Shown: positions 5,858 to 6,724 of the stretch, piece after piece
Numbering within the stretch: position 1 is the first letter of the stretch
Layout: the number at the start of each line of letters is the position of its first letter
Source: Candidatus Auribacterota bacterium
GTDB taxonomy: Bacteria > Auribacterota > Tritonobacteria > UBA1439
Length of the DNA stretch: 6,724 nt
Assembly: GCA_026391995.1 (NCBI GenBank)
Contig: JAPLCY010000338.1
Span: forward strand, 1 to 6,724
Direction of reading: 5' to 3'
The notes under the pieces: model-generated
Databases searched by the model: none
Told to the model about the DNA's origin: nothing
Seen by the model: the letters and a program-made list of their open reading frames with translations, nothing else
Program-made: the position numbers and the translations under genes

Positions 5858-6724
5858 ATTAAGGCTGCTGGCGCTGCAGCTTCGTGTCCTGCTCGAGGAT
5901 CTGATGGTGGTCGACGAGACCGTGGTCAGCAGGCGCGGCATCGTCTTCCGCGGCGCGCTCCTCTCCCCCCCCGGCCAGGTCTTCTCCGCGCTGCGTGAAC
6001 GGCTCCGGCGGTTTGACCTTGTACCGATGCTGTCGCACCGCCGCGATGTGTATGAACTCAGGGTGCTCTCCGAGGTGCACCCCGCCCCGTCGAATCCGCT
6101 GATAAACCTCCTGCTCTTTGCCCTCACCGTCGCCTCGACGCTGTTTGTCGGGGCCGCGCGGGAAGGGGTGAATCTCATAGATCATCCCCATCAATTCGCC
6201 GCCGGGATTCCCTTCGCATGCAGCATTATTGCGATCCTCGGGGTGCACGAGTTTGGCCACTACCTGATGTCGATCTACCACGGGGTGCGGGCCACGCTAC
6301 CCTATTTTATCCCCGCCCCGACCATCATCGGCACGCTCGGCGCGGTGATAAAAACCAAATCGTACATCCCGGACCGGAAGAGCCTCCTGGACATCGGCGC
6401 GGCGGGGCCGTTATGCGGATTCGTCGCCGCGTGCGCGGCGCTCGCGGTCGGGCTGTACCGCTCCGACGTGGTTGATCTGGGACCGCTGCTGCGCCGGACG
6501 GGGGTTGAGGAATTCGGCGATTCCCTCATCGTGTATCTCATGTCGTTTCTGATCAAGGGGCCGCTGCCCGAGGGGAAGGCAATCATGCTCAATCCGGTTG
6601 GATTCGCCGGGTGGGTGGGCCTCCTCGTTACGGCGTTCAATCTCATGCCGGTCGGGCAGCTTGACGGCGGGCACGTGCTCTATTCGCTGGTGGGACGGTT
6701 CCATGCGGTGATTGCCAGGGGTAC
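5841..6724 (+). CDS. Site-2 protease family (peptidase M50) membrane metalloprotease, EGY-like, 3'-truncated by window edge
   Basis: The frame is open from ATG ATG at 5841/5844 to the end of the window (294 whole codons). It begins with a roughly 80-residue soluble domain, then a membrane helix (about 85-105), a second helix leading into the zinc motif HEFGH (136-140), the segment TLPYFIPAP-TIIGTLGAVIKTKS (152-173), the motif DIGAAGPLCGF (184-194) within another helix, and the final visible helix ending NLMPVGQLDGGH (267-278), whose Asp 275 is the expected third zinc ligand. The order and wording of these motifs resemble the EGY subgroup of site-2 proteases known from chloroplasts and cyanobacteria and also found in other bacteria. 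Such proteins cleave substrates within the membrane. Substrate and role are unknown here. It overlaps rdgB by 17 bases, which points to translational coupling; no strong ribosome binding site is seen, so the exact start is open. The last helices lie outside the window. Confidence 0.9.
   Translation, partial: MMRTDELRLLALQLRVLLEDLMVVDETVVSRRGIVFRGALLSPPGQVFSALRERLRRFDLVPMLSHRRDVYELRVLSEVHPAPSNPLINLLLFALTVASTLFVGAAREGVNLIDHPHQFAAGIPFACSIIAILGVHEFGHYLMSIYHGVRATLPYFIPAPTIIGTLGAVIKTKSYIPDRKSLLDIGAAGPLCGFVAACAALAVGLYRSDVVDLGPLLRRTGVEEFGDSLIVYLMSFLIKGPLPEGKAIMLNPVGFAGWVGLLVTAFNLMPVGQLDGGHVLYSLVGRFHAVIARG

Noticed and set aside
5039..6178. Long minus-strand ORF (379 codons)
   Set aside because: It lies antisense to rph, rdgB and the M50 gene, all with clear family motifs. 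It is an artefact of GC-rich codon use and has low-complexity Arg/Ser-rich sequence.

Overview
The window is a roughly 58-60% GC (estimated by eye) stretch of bacterial chromosome. Every recognised gene is on the + strand. Most of the content is conserved housekeeping: a two-subunit class I fumarase, a LemA/HtpX membrane pair, a lone cupin, tRNA-Arg(CCG), RNase PH, the RdgB nucleotide-pool sanitising pyrophosphatase and an EGY-type site-2 protease cut by the right edge. Good Shine-Dalgarno sites, a tRNA with encoded CCA and the gene pairs LemA-HtpX and rph-rdgB all indicate a bacterium. The oxygen-sensitive [4Fe-4S] fumarase fits an anaerobic or microaerobic lifestyle. The palindrome-rich intergenic spaces resemble those of environmental, uncultured lineages, but the phylum cannot be fixed from this window.

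Layout: 2-727 is the fumarase alpha subunit (5' end outside the window). A 163-base gap precedes the beta subunit at 891-1424. The spacer 1425-1658 holds G/C-rich hairpin repeats and then a possible promoter with a dyad between -35 and -10, ahead of lemA (1659-2207). A block of inverted and direct repeats (2212-2306) separates lemA from htpX (2315-3208). A cupin of the WxcM/RmlC-like type follows (3322-3726). The 722-base region 3727-4448 holds a candidate 42-residue membrane peptide gene (3906-4034), a 173-bp MITE-like element with 12-bp terminal inverted repeats and a nested palindromic repeat (4041-4213), and tRNA-Arg (4288-4364). An apparent operon follows: rph (4503-5234), rdgB (5231-5857, 4-base overlap) and the M50 protease gene (from 5841, 17-base overlap).

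How the genes fit together: the fumarase subunits form one enzyme that interconverts fumarate and malate. LemA and HtpX are commonly neighbours and are linked to membrane-protein quality control. The rph-rdgB-M50 cluster joins tRNA 3'-end trimming, removal of damaged purine nucleotides and intramembrane proteolysis, with tRNA-Arg just upstream. I found no convincing new multi-gene system. The items most worth a second look are the small ORF, the nested repeat element beside it, the dyad ahead of lemA and the repeat block in front of htpX.
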